DNA of 64,000 nt from an uncultured Eubacteriales bacterium (GTDB lineage: Bacteria; Bacillota; Clostridia; Saccharofermentanales; Saccharofermentanaceae), in contig OMWK01000008.1 of NCBI GenBank assembly GCA_900314745.1, forward strand, positions 174,611 through 238,610. The letters run 5' to 3'. Made by a program: the position numbers and the translations under genes. Below, in pieces: positions 26,790-33,721 of this stretch. The notes under the pieces are model-generated. The model was not told where the DNA came from. It saw only the letters and a program-made list of their open reading frames with translations, and did no database searches. Numbering within the stretch: position 1 is the stretch's first letter; each line of letters starts with the position of its first letter.

Positions 26790-27020
26790 ATGCCGCACGT
26801 AGAGATCAAATGCTATCCGGGAAGATCAGAAGAGGTTAAGAAGGCTTGCGCCGAGAAGGTGGCAGCGGATGTCGCCGAGACACTCGGCTGCCCCGCGACT
26901 GCCGTGTCGGTTTCCATCAAGGAGATTCCTCAGGAAGACTGGAAGGACAAGGTGTTTAACGGACAGATCATGGCCGACAAAGACTCCCTCTACATCGAGC
27001 CCGGATATACCTGCGATTAA
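26790..27020 (+). CDS. 4-oxalocrotonate tautomerase family protein, copy 2
   Basis: A 76-residue paralogue of the protein at 21475, with the same Pro1 and Arg11 and the same C-terminal GYTCD. Most nucleotide differences are synonymous third-base changes, so the duplication is not recent or the copies are maintained by selection. AAAGGAGG precedes the ATG. A hairpin terminator follows directly. Confidence 0.88.
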   Translation: MPHVEIKCYPGRSEEVKKACAEKVAADVAETLGCPATAVSVSIKEIPQEDWKDKVFNGQIMADKDSLYIEPGYTCD

Positions 27021-27024
27021 GATC

Positions 27025-27062
27025 ATAAAGCCTGTCAGGTAAAACCTCGACCGGCTTTATTT
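27025..27062 (+). terminator. Terminator after tautomerase copy 2
   Basis: ATAAAGCC (27025-27032) pairs with GGCTTTAT (27053-27060), with an inner AGGT/ACCT pair, followed by TTATG. Confidence 0.55.
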
Positions 27063-27095
27063 ATGCTCGACATGTACACGCGACGCGGGTAGTAT

Positions 27096-27401
27096 ATGTG
27101 TATGAGTAAAACTATCAGAACAAGTATGAGTGAGATCCTTATCGAAGAATTTATGGAGCCGTTGGGTTTGTCGGCTTATAAGCTTGCGCAGGAAATACAT
27201 GTTCCTACGTCAAGAATTCAGGATATACTGCATGACAGAAGGAAGATCACACCTGATACGTCCTTGAGGCTTGCTAAGTTTTTCGGAGTGTCCGACAGAT
27301 ATTTTCTTGATATACAGAATGATATAGAGCTCCGTGAGCTTAAGAAGTCGATGAAGGCAGAGATCCGATCCATTAGATCTTATGAAGAAATCGCTCAGTA
27401 A
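27096..27401 (+). CDS. higA: HigA-type XRE antitoxin, orphan
   Basis: A helix-turn-helix protein of 101 residues with the HigA signature: EEFMEPLGLSAYKLAQ, VPTSRIQDILHDRRKIT, ASLRL-like helix and KFFGVSDRYFLDIQNDIELR. Antitoxins of this family bind the HigB mRNA-interferase and repress their own promoter. No higB-like frame lies within several hundred bases upstream, where it would normally be, so this is an orphan. ATG 27096 or ATG 27102 may be the start; no clear RBS. Confidence 0.8.
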   Translation: MCMSKTIRTSMSEILIEEFMEPLGLSAYKLAQEIHVPTSRIQDILHDRRKITPDTSLRLAKFFGVSDRYFLDIQNDIELRELKKSMKAEIRSIRSYEEIAQ

Positions 27402-27413
27402 GGAGGCCCCAGC

Positions 27414-27941
27414 ATGAACGAAGTTATCAAGGCACTTAAAGAGAGAAGAAGTATCCGTAAGTTTAAGCCCGAGCTGCCTTCCAGGGCGGACCTCGAGCAG
27501 ATCATTGACGCGGGTCTTTATGCTGCGAGCGGCATGGGCAAGCAGTCGGACATCGTGATCGCGGTGACAGACAAGACTTTGAGAGACAAGATCTCTGACG
27601 ATAACCGGAAGATCCTGGGTGCAGATGAGGGCTTCGATCCTTTCTACGGCGCGCCTGCCATACTGCTGGTGCTCGCGGATAAGTCGGTCGCTACGCACAT
27701 CTACGACGGCTCGCTTATGCTCGGCAATCTCATGAACGCTGCGCACTCGCTCGGCCTCGGCAGCATATGGATCCACCGCTGCAGGGAGGAGTTTGAGCAA
27801 GAAGACTACTCGAGAATGCTCGCAGACCTCGGAATAGAAGGTGACTACGAAGGTATCGGACACCTGGCTGTCGGTTACGTTGACGGCGATGCACCCGCGC
27901 CTGCACCCCGCCGCGACGGTAGGGTATACTGGTGTGAGTAA
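27414..27941 (+). CDS. Nitroreductase family protein
   Basis: FMN-dependent NAD(P)H oxidoreductase fold. RRSIRKFKPE at the N-terminus binds FMN phosphate, AGLYAASGMGKQ follows, and the C-terminal LGLGSIWIHRC and GHLAVGYVDG segments are standard. Length 175 residues is usual. The RBS AAGGAGG is well spaced. It follows orphan higA by 12 bases and precedes the PH-like gene by 18, so they may be cotranscribed. Substrate unknown. Confidence 0.9.
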   Translation: MNEVIKALKERRSIRKFKPELPSRADLEQIIDAGLYAASGMGKQSDIVIAVTDKTLRDKISDDNRKILGADEGFDPFYGAPAILLVLADKSVATHIYDGSLMLGNLMNAAHSLGLGSIWIHRCREEFEQEDYSRMLADLGIEGDYEGIGHLAVGYVDGDAPAPAPRRDGRVYWCE

Positions 27942-27959
27942 GTAAAAGGAGAGACACGC

Positions 27960-28364
27960 ATGCAATTAACACCCGAACGTAAAGCAGAAATAGAGCAGAA
28001 CCTCATCGAGAACGAGCTTATGAGGCAGGGGGATGAGATCATCCACAGCGAGAACGGCGATTACTGGGAGAAGTTTCTTTGCTTCTACATGCAGACAAGG
28101 GGATGCTACTACTGCACCAAGGAAGCACTCGTCTTTGTCGGAGGCTTCGCGGGCTCCACTTTCTGGTCCGTGCGCTACAGCGACATCAAGAAGTATGAGA
28201 AGTGTGCGGTGGGGCCTCTCATTCCGATCATTCCGACGGGCGTACGCATAACGTTCTACGATGAGAAGAAGGGGAAGGATCGAAAGTACAAGATGTCGGT
28301 CCTCGGCCGCGCCAAGTGGTTGGAGTTCTTCGACAAGACTATCCCGCAAAATCACGTGGATTAA
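27960..28364 (+). CDS. PH/GRAM-like domain protein, unknown
   Basis: A 134-residue soluble protein. The first 45 residues are helical and acidic; the remainder (TKEALVFVGGFAG ... IKKYEKCAVG ... GVRITFYDEKKG) shows the strand pattern of bacterial PH/GRAM-like domains. The RBS AAAGGAG precedes the ATG. Operonic with the nitroreductase by position. Function not known. Confidence 0.55.
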   Translation: MQLTPERKAEIEQNLIENELMRQGDEIIHSENGDYWEKFLCFYMQTRGCYYCTKEALVFVGGFAGSTFWSVRYSDIKKYEKCAVGPLIPIIPTGVRITFYDEKKGKDRKYKMSVLGRAKWLEFFDKTIPQNHVD

Positions 28365-28398
28365 TTAAGCAAATAAAAACGGATAAGAGGACAGAGCA

Positions 28399-29154
28399 AT
28401 GAGTGAGAAGATAGTTCAGACAGCAGGAAGAGAGCAGCTTGGTGAATTCGCGCCGATGTTCGCGCATCTTAATGATGATGTGCTTTTCGGTGAGGTGTGG
28501 AACGCGGAGGCGGTAGACGTGAAGACAAAGTGCATCATCACCGTCGTCTCTCTTATGGCGTCCGGCATCACGGATTCGTCGCTGACATATCACCTTCAGA
28601 ATGCGAAAGCGCACGGCGTTACCAAAGAAGAGATCGCAGCCATCATAACGCACGCCACAATGTATGTGGGCTGGCCCAAGGGGTGGGCGGTGTTCCGTCA
28701 GGCCATGGGTGTCTGGAACGAGGAAGCTCCCGCCACAAGCGACAAGGAGAAGTACCAGAACACGATCTTTTTCCCGGTAGGCGAGGCGAACCCTTACGGG
28801 GAGTTCTTCGTCGGCCAGAGCTACCTTGCTCCCATAACAACAGAACAGGTGCCCGTGTATAACGTTACTTTCGAGCCCGGCTGCAGAAACAACTGGCACA
28901 TCCACCACGCTCGAAAAGGCGGCGGCCAGATGCTGATCTGCGTTGGAGGCAGAGGCTACTATCAGGAGTGGGGCAAGGAGCCGGTCGAGATGACGCCCGG
29001 CACAGTCGTAAACATCCCCGCTGAAGTAAAGCACTGGCACGGAGCCGCCCCGGACTCCTGGTTCTCGCATCTTGCACTCGAGATACCGGGTGAAGAGTCC
29101 GGCACCGAGTGGCTCGAAGCCGTGTCGGATGAGGAGTATGGGGTGTATAAGTGA
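28399..29154 (+). CDS. Carboxymuconolactone decarboxylase-like / cupin fusion protein
   Basis: Residues about 1-110 match the CMD/AhpD-like helical fold (VDVKTKCIITVVSLMASG, LTYHLQNAKAHGVTKEEI). There is no CxxC, so peroxidase activity of the AhpD kind is unlikely. Residues about 135-235 form a cupin domain with NNWHIHHA, GRGYYQEWG and PAEVKHWHGA, supplying the His/Glu metal ligands. Such CMD-cupin proteins are common in gut Clostridia and are annotated as decarboxylase or quercetinase-like; the reaction is not established. AGAGGACAG precedes the ATG. Confidence 0.85.
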   Translation: MSEKIVQTAGREQLGEFAPMFAHLNDDVLFGEVWNAEAVDVKTKCIITVVSLMASGITDSSLTYHLQNAKAHGVTKEEIAAIITHATMYVGWPKGWAVFRQAMGVWNEEAPATSDKEKYQNTIFFPVGEANPYGEFFVGQSYLAPITTEQVPVYNVTFEPGCRNNWHIHHARKGGGQMLICVGGRGYYQEWGKEPVEMTPGTVVNIPAEVKHWHGAAPDSWFSHLALEIPGEESGTEWLEAVSDEEYGVYK

Positions 29155-29160
29155 TGGCTG

Positions 29161-29364
29161 GTGCAGATTGGAACAGATTGTCAGCTTATATACTTTATGT
29201 TCCAAAAATCAGGTGCAGATTGGAACATAAACCATTGATTCACGGTTTACGTTCGAAGATAGCTTAATTATTGGAACATAAGTGAGAATAGTATGTATTA
29301 AGTTCAAAAAGACAATCTGATTTTGGAACATAATCTGACCTGCGGATAGAAATGTTCCAAGCCG
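29161..29364. repeat. Four-unit array of inverted repeats, 52-bp period
   Basis: TTGGAACA recurs at 29168, 29220, 29271 and 29323 (steps of 52, 51, 52). Its complement TGTTCCAA or a degenerate form recurs at 29198, 29250, 29302 and 29353 (steps 52, 52, 51). Each unit is thus an inverted repeat with a 20-22-base spacer whose sequence differs between units. Units 1 and 4 have perfect 8-9-base arms. Unit 2 extends to 14 bases with two mismatches (TTGGAACATAAACC). 52 bp equals five helical turns, so all copies face the same side of DNA. It fills the gene-free 277 bases between 29155 and 29431. Confidence 0.75.
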
Positions 29365-29437
29365 GCATTTACTAATTACATTCAAATAAACCGAAGACGA
29401 TTCAGAGCCGGAGTTTGACCGGCAGGAACAGGTGAGC

Positions 29438-29845
29438 ATGCGTTTTGATATGGAGCATCACTTAAGATGTTATCGGGGACTTCTTGTGGGAGTATCGTGT
29501 CTCCTTCTGATCCCCGTTGGAATAGTGACAGCATATAACGGCATTAGCGAAGGCATGGGACTTCTGTTCTTCTTTCTGCTGTTTCCTGTGACTCCGCTTG
29601 TTATCTTCGTGCTGAACAGGATCTCCACCGTGAAGAAGGCCTTTGCTTCTGAAGTTCAATCCGGGAGACTGCACGGCTTAAACAGACGTGAGCCAAGAAG
29701 TACGCTTTTCTCAGACAGCGGTGAGATGTATCACATATGCGGCTTCTATAATTTCCATCCGATGTATAAGGTCCCGTGCAGGTTTGTGAATTATAAGAGA
29801 TCTGCATGGGTAGTGGAGGTTGATGATTCCAAGAAGCGGAAGTGA
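29438..29845 (+). CDS. Small membrane protein, two helices
   Basis: A 135-residue protein with two hydrophobic helices (about 16-36 and 42-62), then a basic cytoplasmic tail of about 70 residues with HICGFYNFHPMYKVPCR. GTG 29432 is an alternative start two codons earlier; GGCAGGAAC is the only RBS-like sequence. Its promoter would lie in or near the 52-bp repeat array. No family recognised. Confidence 0.6.
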   Translation: MRFDMEHHLRCYRGLLVGVSCLLLIPVGIVTAYNGISEGMGLLFFFLLFPVTPLVIFVLNRISTVKKAFASEVQSGRLHGLNRREPRSTLFSDSGEMYHICGFYNFHPMYKVPCRFVNYKRSAWVVEVDDSKKRK

Positions 29846-29849
29846 TGTG

Positions 29850-30209
29850 TCAGTTGATCATTGCACTGATAGCGGCGTTCTGACTGACAACAGCATTGTT
29901 TATGTATTGGTTCAGGCTGATCCCTTCCATTTGAGCCAGGTGTGCAGCCTGCATATGCACATACGGAGCAAGTCTTAAAGTCATCTTGCCGCTATAATCT
30001 TCAATTCGCTCGATCGGTATAGGGGGAATCGGAATTCCGGCCTGCTCCGCTGTTTCCAGCCAGGCGGCCTCATTCTCTTCCAATTCCTTTATAGCTTCTT
30101 CCTGAAGGTCGCCTTGTCCCACACATCCCTTAAGATAGCTGCTCTTGGCTATCCAAAAGACATGACCATCTATTTCTGTTTGAAAGACATTAAATGGATA
30201 CTGAATCAT
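29850..30209 (-). CDS. hicB: HicB-family antitoxin
   Basis: The N-terminal half is a HicB RNase H-like fold (YPFNVFQTEIDGHVFW, YLKGCVGQGDLQEEAI). The C-terminal 45 residues (MTLRLAPYVHMQAAHLAQMEGISLNQYINNAV) resemble an Arc-type ribbon-helix-helix operator-binding domain. HicB neutralises the HicA mRNA interferase. The RBS GGAGGAAT precedes the ATG on the minus strand. Only a start-less remnant of hicA is found upstream. Confidence 0.85.
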   Translation of the reverse strand: MIQYPFNVFQTEIDGHVFWIAKSSYLKGCVGQGDLQEEAIKELEENEAAWLETAEQAGIPIPPIPIERIEDYSGKMTLRLAPYVHMQAAHLAQMEGISLNQYINNAVVSQNAAISAMIN

Positions 30210-30210
30210 A

Positions 30211-30375
30211 TTATTCCTCCTTCTGAGAATCTATCTCTGTAAAGAGTTCTTTCAGTTCGATGATGTAAGCTTCTTTTATGGTCTTGCCGTGACAAGGCAG
30301 CGGGATGACTCTACCGGTTGGTTTGTGCACGATTCTTATCTGATGATTGCCTCCGGTATAGTATCGTATGTGCCA
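30211..30375 (-). pseudogene. hicA: HicA-like toxin, N-terminus missing
   Basis: Directly upstream of hicB, and ending one base before its ATG, is a 54-codon frame with YYTGGNHQIRIVHKPTG and VIPLPCHGKTIKE. This fits the second half of a HicA toxin, with GGNH at the position of the catalytic G-S-H. A TAG in frame lies at 30376-30378, and no ATG/GTG/TTG occurs after it. The N-terminal helix of HicA is absent. It is therefore probably dead, leaving hicB as an orphan. Confidence 0.55.
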
Positions 30376-30588
30376 CTATAATGCAAGTGGGCTTATGTGT
30401 TACAAGTTAATTATCTGCTGCATTTTCTTGGAATATAACTACTAAATCTCGACATTATTCGACAAGAAACGACAAATAAACTTGGGCGCTGATGAGGTAG
30501 GTGTCAGTTGATCATGCTGTTATGACAGCGGCGGTGTATACTTTTTATATTCATCGCAGATGAAGATGAGAAATCAGGAGGATCGATC

Positions 30589-30939
30589 ATGATTCATGTT
30601 TATTGCTATTCCAGATGTTCTACATGTAAGAAAGCCCTTAAGTGGCTGGATGAGAATAAGGTCAAGTACGAGCTGATTGACATTAAGGAGAATCATCCTG
30701 ATGAGAAGACGTTGAGGATTCTTCATAAGAAGAGCGGGCTGCCGCTTCGAAGATTCTTCAACACCAGCGGATTGATATATCGCGAGATGGAATTGTCTAA
30801 GAAACTTCCTGATATGAGCGAAGACGATATGTATAAGCTTCTCGCATCTGACGGCATGATAGTAAAGAGACCTTTGCTTGTGTCAGATGACAAAGTGTTC
30901 ACAGGATTTAAGGAAGACGAGTGGAAGACAATTCTGTAA
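30589..30939 (+). CDS. ArsC/Spx/MgsR-family protein
   Basis: A thioredoxin-fold protein of 116 residues with YSRCSTCKKA (Cys10, Cys13), GLPLRRFFNTSG and DGMIVKRPLLV, all typical of the ArsC/Spx family. The CxxC motif is as in Spx and YusI-type proteins. In this group true arsenate reductases and redox regulators cannot be separated by motif alone; the lack of ars genes nearby disfavours arsenate detoxification. AGGAGG precedes the ATG. Confidence 0.85.
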   Translation: MIHVYCYSRCSTCKKALKWLDENKVKYELIDIKENHPDEKTLRILHKKSGLPLRRFFNTSGLIYREMELSKKLPDMSEDDMYKLLASDGMIVKRPLLVSDDKVFTGFKEDEWKTIL

Positions 30940-31090
30940 GGCAGTTTATAACTTCATACTACCGGAACCCGAATCCCGGATTATAAGGCCGCATAATCAA
31001 CACTTTGTTGGCAGATTGTTTATTCTTTTGCCTTAATCATTCTGCGATAATTAGGCTAAGTTAAGAACGATAACGAAGGAGGGCAAAACC

Positions 31091-31318
31091 ATGATCGATA
31101 AAGATAAGAGAGAACTGAATGTAGAAGAACTCGAGAGCGCTAACGGCGGTCAGATATTTGGTAGTGAGATAGTTTCAGTAATGTCACCTGCTATGAGTAA
31201 CCAGCCTCTGGTTAACAGACCTGAGGGTAAGCTCGATCTTCCGGGTGCCAACACCCTCGCCGAGAAGGAGATTCTTAAGAATCCCTTCGGTCAGAAGGCC
31301 GGAGAAGGGCTGACATAA
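31091..31318 (+). CDS. Double-glycine leader peptide, bacteriocin-like or secreted signal
   Basis: The first 20 residues, with RELNVEELESANGG, match the L-x-x-E-L-x-x-x-x-GG leader cut by C39 peptidase ABC exporters. The predicted mature peptide is 55 residues, Cys-free, with VMSPAMSNQPLVNRPEG and a Gly/Lys/Pro-rich C-terminus. No transporter, immunity protein or modification enzyme lies nearby, so any export machinery must be elsewhere. GAAGGAGGG precedes the ATG, and a strong terminator follows, so it is a single-gene transcript. Confidence 0.65.
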   Translation: MIDKDKRELNVEELESANGGQIFGSEIVSVMSPAMSNQPLVNRPEGKLDLPGANTLAEKEILKNPFGQKAGEGLT

Positions 31319-31342
31319 TAATCAGGCCATTCAAAGCCATTC

Positions 31343-31372
31343 GAAGTTCCGGGCAACCGGAACTTCTTTTTT
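31343..31372 (+). terminator. Strong terminator after leader-peptide gene
   Basis: GAAGTTCCGG pairs with CCGGAACTTC around GCAA and is followed by TTTTTTG (31366-31372). Confidence 0.9.
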
Positions 31373-31455
31373 GTGACTAAACTCGGACGCAAATGACGAG
31401 AACGTGCTCTCGGTGCTGTATAATTGAAAGAAAAAAGAAACGGCAGGTAATCAAT

Positions 31456-32610
31456 ATGTTTATCTCAGACGATATCTTCTACGTAGGCGTTAACGACCAC
31501 GAGATCGACCTTTTCGAGGGGCAGTACGATGTCCCCGCGGGTATGGCATATAACTCATACGTGATCATGGATGAGAAGATTGCGGTCATGGATTCGGTCG
31601 ATAAGAATTTTGGCGAGAAGTGGCTTACGAACATCAGGAAGGTAATAGGAACAAGGACTCCCGACTATCTCGTCGTTCAGCATATGGAGCCGGATCACTC
31701 TGCGAATATCGCGGCTTTTGCCGACGCTTTCCCCGATGCGAAGATAGTCGCGAGCAACGCAGCATTTAACATGATGAAGAAGTATTTCGGCACGGATTTT
31801 GCTGAGCGTAAAGTCGCGGTCAAGGAAGGGGACACGTTGAGTCTCGGAAAGCACGAGCTTAAGTTCGTCGCGGCGCCGATGGTGCACTGGCCCGAGGTCA
31901 TGATGACATACGACACATTGAGCAAGGTCTTCTTCAGTGCGGACGCGTTCGGCAAGTTCGGCGCTCTCGACATCGAGGAGGACTGGGCATGCGAGGCGCG
32001 CCGCTACTACTTTGGTATCGTCGGCAAATTCGGTCAGCAGGTGCAGGCGCTCCTTAAGAAGGCGGCAGCGTTAGACATCAAGACGATCTGCCCGCTCCAC
32101 GGTCCGGTGCTTACAGAGAACCTGGGATACTACCTCGACCTTTATAACACATGGTCGTCCTACGGCGTCGAGACCGAGGGCGTACTCATCGCGTACACTT
32201 CGGTCTACGGCAACACGAAGCAGGCCGCGGAACTTCTGAAGAATAAGCTCGAAGAAAAGGGATGCCCGAAAGTCGCGATCACAGACCTTGCAAGAGACGA
32301 CATGGCTGAGGCGGTCGAGGATGCGTTCAGATACGGCAAGATGGTCCTCGCGACTACAACATATAACGGCGACATCTTCCCGTTCATGCGCGAGTTTATA
32401 AATGAGCTTCTCGAGAGAAACTATCAGAACAGAAACGTCGGCATAATCGAGAACGGCACCTGGGCACCGATGGCTGCGAAGGTGATTAGAGCGAAGTTCG
32501 AAGGCAGCAAGGACATAAGATTCGCGGAGAATACCGTCACAATTAACGCAGCTCTTGATGATGCGGCGCGCTCGAAGATAGATCAACTTGCCGCGGAGCT
32601 TATGGCTTAA
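31456..32610 (+). CDS. fprA: Flavodiiron protein (O2/NO reductase)
   Basis: The N-terminal metallo-beta-lactamase domain holds the diiron ligands: H76-M-E78-P-D80-H81, H144, D163 and H215 (CPLHGPV). The C-terminal flavodoxin domain binds FMN through YTSVYGNTKQ (about 247-256). Such proteins reduce O2 to water or NO to N2O in anaerobes, taking electrons from rubredoxin. Length 384 residues is standard. ATG 31456 was chosen because upstream in-frame sequence is low in similarity and rich in Arg/Lys. The RBS is weak (GGCAGG). No rubredoxin gene is adjacent. Confidence 0.93.
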   Translation: MFISDDIFYVGVNDHEIDLFEGQYDVPAGMAYNSYVIMDEKIAVMDSVDKNFGEKWLTNIRKVIGTRTPDYLVVQHMEPDHSANIAAFADAFPDAKIVASNAAFNMMKKYFGTDFAERKVAVKEGDTLSLGKHELKFVAAPMVHWPEVMMTYDTLSKVFFSADAFGKFGALDIEEDWACEARRYYFGIVGKFGQQVQALLKKAAALDIKTICPLHGPVLTENLGYYLDLYNTWSSYGVETEGVLIAYTSVYGNTKQAAELLKNKLEEKGCPKVAITDLARDDMAEAVEDAFRYGKMVLATTTYNGDIFPFMREFINELLERNYQNRNVGIIENGTWAPMAAKVIRAKFEGSKDIRFAENTVTINAALDDAARSKIDQLAAELMA

Positions 32611-32689
32611 CCTGCGGCTGACAAGGTGACTTGCCGAACAGGCGATATACGTTTAGTATGAATTAGAAATAAAAACTGAGGTGGACAAC

Positions 32690-33583
32690 ATGCAACAGGA
32701 GAATTCAGCGGCAACAGCGCTTAGGGTCGTATATGCGGTAATAGCTTCGATTCTGATCATCGTCTTCGCGAGCAATCTCGCCATGTGGGCAACAATAATG
32801 AATAAGCACTTCTGGCGCAATTTCTTCACTTCGGGTGAGGTCAGTGAACTGGCCGTTGAAGAGCTGGACTTAAGCATCGAGGATTCGCTTCGCGCCGCCA
32901 ATCCCAATATCGATATTGATTTTGATGATGATGAGGTGACTCAGGAGTTTGTAAATCTCGTCCTCGAGGATTACATAAACGTTGCGATAGAGGGTGAGGA
33001 CGGCATCGACGAGGACAGGTACCGCGAATTCTTCGAGGACCATGAGGATGAGTTCTTCGGTGATATGGATCTCTCGAGAAGTGAGATCCGCGAGCTCGAG
33101 GATGATGCCGTCGACGGCATCGCCGAGAAGTACGATCAGCTCGCAGATGAGTTCCGTGAATCCGACTCTTACGAGTTTCTTGAGGGCTTCAATGATTTCA
33201 CTGACGCGAACTTCACCTGCATGTGCGTTACGGGCCTGATCATCTTAGCGGGCTTCGTGGTTCTCATGCTTATACATAAGAACAAGTTCCTGCCTGTAAG
33301 GGCGCTTGGCATCTCGATGACTGTCGCACAGGGCATCAACGTGCTCATCTGGGGCGGAATACTCGCGCTCGTAAATGCAGCTATCGATGAGGCGAGCACG
33401 GACGATGCCATCGTTGAGCTCATGATATCGAAGATCAACGGCTACTCGCTCGGCATAATCTTCGGCATGTTCGCGGGCCTCGCGCTCGGCATCGTGCTCA
33501 TCGTCGTCGGCGTCAGCGGCACAAAGAACTACAACAAAACTCTGGATACTTACGACAATCCGGAGCAGCCCGACTGGAACTGA
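32690..33583 (+). CDS. Membrane protein with acidic extracytoplasmic domain
   Basis: One membrane helix at about 13-38, then an acidic soluble region of about 125 residues rich in Asp/Glu (DIDFDDDEV, EDHEDEFFG), then three more helices from about 165 to 280. ATG 32690 is preceded by GAGGTGG at good spacing; an in-frame GTG lies three codons earlier. No family recognised. It stands alone between the flavodiiron gene and the BMP operon. Confidence 0.65.
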   Translation: MQQENSAATALRVVYAVIASILIIVFASNLAMWATIMNKHFWRNFFTSGEVSELAVEELDLSIEDSLRAANPNIDIDFDDDEVTQEFVNLVLEDYINVAIEGEDGIDEDRYREFFEDHEDEFFGDMDLSRSEIRELEDDAVDGIAEKYDQLADEFRESDSYEFLEGFNDFTDANFTCMCVTGLIILAGFVVLMLIHKNKFLPVRALGISMTVAQGINVLIWGGILALVNAAIDEASTDDAIVELMISKINGYSLGIIFGMFAGLALGIVLIVVGVSGTKNYNKTLDTYDNPEQPDWN

Positions 33584-33721
33584 CAACTCGAAAAGCACAG
33601 CGCAACCTGTGCATATCTTTGTCTAATCTGCATAAAGCCATTCTGTTCTTTGCCTTAAGGCCCGTATGTTAGAATTCGGGTGTATGGGGAGAGAACGTAA
33701 ATAGAAATGGAAGTATAAGAA

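Noticed and set aside
27096..27401. HigBA toxin-antitoxin pair
   Set aside because: Only the HigA-like gene is found; the bases upstream hold a terminator and no HigB-like frame.
29161..29364. CRISPR array
   Set aside because: Half-sites are short and degenerate, units are palindromic with fixed 52-bp phase, only four units exist, and there are no cas genes in the window.
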